The notes below the pieces were generated by a model. It was not told the DNA's origin, made no database searches, and saw only the letters and a list, made by a program, of their open reading frames with translations. Positions 61,652 through 64,000 of a stretch of 64,000 bases of DNA are shown here, one piece after another. The translations under genes were made by a program, and so were the position numbers. The stretch is from Acidobacteriota bacterium (GTDB lineage: Bacteria > Acidobacteriota > Blastocatellia > Chloracidobacteriales > JADJPF01). The DNA lies in assembly GCA_016213785.1 (NCBI GenBank), contig JACQZQ010000113.1, positions 62,001 to 126,000 on the forward strand, in the 5' to 3' direction. The first letter of the stretch is position 1. Each line of letters starts with the position of its first letter.

Positions 61652-61841
61652 TGTGACCTTCAAATATTCAAGTATTTGGTTTTGCTAAATTGCTAATTTG
61701 CTAGACTAAGCCTACAAATATACACAAGTTGACCAAGATTATACAAAGCAACCACGCAGATATTTAATAAATATATCTAGTGTTATTACTATAGCTTTGT
61801 TAATAGTTTACAAAAAGGTATTTATCCCTTCTAGAAAATGT

Positions 61842-62693
61842 TTAAAGGCTTGTTCCAATAATAGAAATATTATTTTTATTAGCTAGAGCTAACATTTCTT
61901 CACGATCAAATACTAGAGTTTTTTGAGAGGTGATTGATAAAGAACTTGCTCTAGCTTTAATCATTGTCTCAATAGTAGGTAATCCTACTACTGGAACATC
62001 AAAACGCATATCTTGATTTGGCTTAGCTACTTTAACTACTGTAAGAGGACGACCATTAGAAAGCGTTCCAGCACGCAAGATAGTTTGATCGGTGCCTTCC
62101 ATAGCTTCTACTGCAACAACAGCACGATCACAGACTACAATGGTTTGCCCTAAATCTAGACGGGCAATTTCTCTAGCTACTTCTACTCCATAACTAATAT
62201 CAGCAAGTTCTTTTTCGTTAGGTTCTCTTAAAGTTAAAGCTCCACTAGTAGCTAAAAGAGGAGTAAGAAAAGTAGTTGAGTCAATAACCATAATCCCTTC
62301 ATTTGCAAACTCTTTAGTTACCGCTCCAATTAAACTATTAGTGTTTTTAGTAAGAAGACTTGCTAGGAGTTTTACCATTCTAAAATCTGGGATTGCTTTG
62401 CTAAAGATTTGATTATGTTTAACTTGTCCTGCCATTAAAGCATGAGTTACTCCCTCACGCTTAAAGAAATTTATTAATTTTCCTAGTTGTCCTATCCCCA
62501 TCCATTCAATGGTCTTAGCGTGTTTGCTTAAGTCAGGAAAGGTTTCTTCCTTAATAGCTGCTACTACCATTTCTACCCCTTGAGAGCGTGCAGCATCAAG
62601 CACTAGAAAAGGAAAACGCCCATTACCAGCAAGCAAACCGTATTTTAATGGTCTATTAGGATCTAAAGGGGTTTTTTGTTGCCAACCAAACAT
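61842..62693 (-). CDS. lpxI: UDP-2,3-diacylglucosamine pyrophosphatase LpxI
   Basis: 283 aa. It hydrolyses UDP-2,3-diacylglucosamine to lipid X in lipid A synthesis, replacing LpxH in many bacteria. The N-terminal domain opens LKYGLLAGNGRFPFLVLDAARSQG, and ALMAGQVKHNQIF follows. The C-terminal DUF1009 part has DRAVVAVEAMEGTDQTILRAG with the conserved catalytic-region acidic residues, and FDVPVVGLPTIETM. It follows the aminopeptidase gene by 35 bp. Its presence argues for an LPS-bearing outer membrane. Confidence 0.93.
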   Translation of the reverse strand: MFGWQQKTPLDPNRPLKYGLLAGNGRFPFLVLDAARSQGVEMVVAAIKEETFPDLSKHAKTIEWMGIGQLGKLINFFKREGVTHALMAGQVKHNQIFSKAIPDFRMVKLLASLLTKNTNSLIGAVTKEFANEGIMVIDSTTFLTPLLATSGALTLREPNEKELADISYGVEVAREIARLDLGQTIVVCDRAVVAVEAMEGTDQTILRAGTLSNGRPLTVVKVAKPNQDMRFDVPVVGLPTIETMIKARASSLSITSQKTLVFDREEMLALANKNNISIIGTSL

Positions 62694-62728
62694 AATCCAA
62701 CCGTTTTTTAACTACTTATTTTATAACC

Positions 62729-64000
62729 TTAACCTTGCTTTTCCAAAGCTTGATAAACACCACGAGCAACGCTTTTAATATGATCTATAGCTTCTTCTTT
62801 TTCTACATTTTTAAGTAAAGTAATTGCACGTTTATCCCCAAATTTACCTAAGGCTTTACAAACTTGGAAGCGAGTACGCCATGCAGGGTCTTTAAGTAGT
62901 TCTGTTAGGCGCTCAAAAGCTTTTTCATCACCTTTGGCACCTTCACCAAGAAAACGAATTGCCCCATCACGAGCAGGAACTAGATTACCATATTCGCTAA
63001 GTTTTATTGCTAGTGGGATAGCACGTTTTTCTTTTAATTGAATAAATGCTGTAAATGCTCCATTAACAATAACTTCTCTATAAGATTGTCGCTCTAGTGC
63101 AGAAGAAATTATGTCAAAAGCTTGTTCTGTTTTAGTATTTGCAATGGCTTGTAGTGCGGTTGCTACAACAAAATCGCTACCATCATTTTCTATAGCATTG
63201 CGTAAAAAGTGTAGAAGGCTATCATCAAGTGTAAATTTGCCTAATGCCCATATACAGGCTCTACGAACCATACCACTTTTGCTAGTTAAATAACATTGTT
63301 CCAATGCTTTACGCGCAGTTTCTCCTTTTAACTCAGAAAGAGAAATAGCACTAGCTACAGCAACACCCCAAGCCAAATCTTCTTTTAGCACAGTTGCTAG
63401 AGTGTTAATTACTATATCATCATTAAAATTAACTAGCTCACGAGCTGCTCGGATTCTTCCTAAAACCATGTCATGTTTAAGCTGATAAAGATATTCTTCC
63501 TTAGATTTAGCAAAACTAAGTGTTTTTAAGATATGGTCGCCTTTATCAAAAATTACCATAAGCGGTTTACTATCTAGTGGAAAATAATAGTCAGCTTCTC
63601 TTTTTTCAACTAAAATAGTAAATTCCTTACGTTCTTTAGCTGTAGTTATTTCTAAAGCTACTCTTAAACGGAAAAGAGGGGTATCTTGGTCTACTTTTTG
63701 AGTTTGGCAGACATTTAGCCGTAAAAGTTTTTGTTCATTATCCCAGTAGCTACTTACGGAAAACTCAGGATATCCTGCACGATAAAGCCATTGTTGAAAG
63801 AATGTGTCAAGCTCTTTTCCTGTAGCCTCTTCCATAGCAATTTTTAGGTCATGAGTTTCTGTAGCTTTGAATGCATGTTTATGTAAATAATGTTTAATAC
63901 CCTTAAAGAAAGCTTCCTCTCCTAATTCTTTACGTAACATATGAACAATTAAAGAGCCTTTTTGATAAGCATGGCGGTCAAAAAGCTCTACTGAATATGC
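62729..64000 (-). CDS. M1-family aminopeptidase with HEAT repeats (5' part outside window)
   Basis: The frame is open to the window edge, adding 20 codons upstream of an internal Met (FDRHAYQKGSLIVHMLRKELG). The catalytic HExxH-E zinc site lies beyond the edge. The visible part has the M1 helical region (GKELDTFFQQWLYRAGYPEF), a beta domain and then a C-terminal HEAT-repeat array (ACIWALGKFT, RFQVCKALGKFGDKRAI). It trims N-terminal residues from peptides. The HEAT extension is seen in acidobacterial and related M1 enzymes. Confidence 0.88.
   Translation of the reverse strand, partial: AYSVELFDRHAYQKGSLIVHMLRKELGEEAFFKGIKHYLHKHAFKATETHDLKIAMEEATGKELDTFFQQWLYRAGYPEFSVSSYWDNEQKLLRLNVCQTQKVDQDTPLFRLRVALEITTAKERKEFTILVEKREADYYFPLDSKPLMVIFDKGDHILKTLSFAKSKEEYLYQLKHDMVLGRIRAARELVNFNDDIVINTLATVLKEDLAWGVAVASAISLSELKGETARKALEQCYLTSKSGMVRRACIWALGKFTLDDSLLHFLRNAIENDGSDFVVATALQAIANTKTEQAFDIISSALERQSYREVIVNGAFTAFIQLKEKRAIPLAIKLSEYGNLVPARDGAIRFLGEGAKGDEKAFERLTELLKDPAWRTRFQVCKALGKFGDKRAITLLKNVEKEEAIDHIKSVARGVYQALEKQG

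Noticed and set aside
1-64000. tRNA, rRNA or CRISPR loci
   Set aside because: Gaps were scanned by eye for T-loop patterns, rRNA-like blocks and regularly spaced repeats; none was found.

Overview
The window is A+T-rich chromosomal DNA (about one third G+C by eye, not computed) from a diderm bacterium. LpxI (lipid A synthesis), two TonB-dependent receptors with carboxypeptidase-regulatory-like N-termini (Oar type), Ser/Thr kinases beside TIGR02999-type ECF sigma factors, and BNR/WD40 propeller proteins together suggest Acidobacteriota, perhaps Blastocatellia. That placement is inference. No rRNA, tRNA, CRISPR array, prophage or intact transposon was seen. The only mobile-element traces are a broken IS200/IS605-type tnpB and a nearby right-end (omega-RNA-like) hairpin.

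Layout. 1-5849 (minus): an ABC-2 exporter operon interleaved with TPR and GT-C-like membrane proteins, then a Gfo/Idh oxidoreductase and the start of a second GT-C-like protein. 6253-12500: dienelactone hydrolase, a DUF962 protein, a Ser/Thr kinase convergent with an FHA-GAF-cyclase, homoserine dehydrogenase, a half-size EamA protein. 12566-19894: a tetraheme cytochrome c, then an ECF sigma factor followed by a 1941-residue kinase/nSTAND/WD40 protein. 19895-20777: transposon remnants. 20867-31687: a secreted BNR propeller, a SpoU methyltransferase, an ABM monooxygenase, an unusual Clp-family ATPase, P5C dehydrogenase. 31771-38939: ruvB, an orphan ECF sigma factor, a 586-bp gap rich in inverted repeats, a short type IV pilus-like operon (PilM-PilN fusion, PilO, PilB-like ATPase), a DEDDh exonuclease. 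39062-46261: an Oar-like receptor, then an ECF sigma / anti-sigma / TonB receptor operon. 46455-49421: a formate dehydrogenase catalytic subunit with an in-frame UGA at the selenocysteine position. 49610-56084: an Lrp regulator with a near-perfect promoter, a heme-oxygenase-like protein, an SH3 protein, an ArsS-like radical SAM enzyme, a GNAT, a secreted protein and a second tetraheme cytochrome. 56374-64000: a sarcosine-oxidase-family flavoenzyme, then a long minus-strand run from an M1 aminopeptidase and lpxI down to two small paralogous membrane proteins, one only 52 aa.

Main points for a second look: the UGA-interrupted formate dehydrogenase is one selenoprotein gene; the PilB-like ATPase has GKN in place of GK[ST]; the FHA-cyclase lacks its first metal-binding Asp; the Clp protein has an altered first AAA domain, a novel N-terminus and a C-terminal extension; the Lrp gene looks leaderless; the anti-sigma operon has a plausible autoregulatory promoter; and an omega-RNA-like hairpin sits on the wrong side of the tnpB remnant. 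Several starts were moved from upstream TTG/GTG codons to codons with a Shine-Dalgarno (SD) sequence: 7397, 11485, 13405, 20867, 25601, 29535, 56084, 61651.
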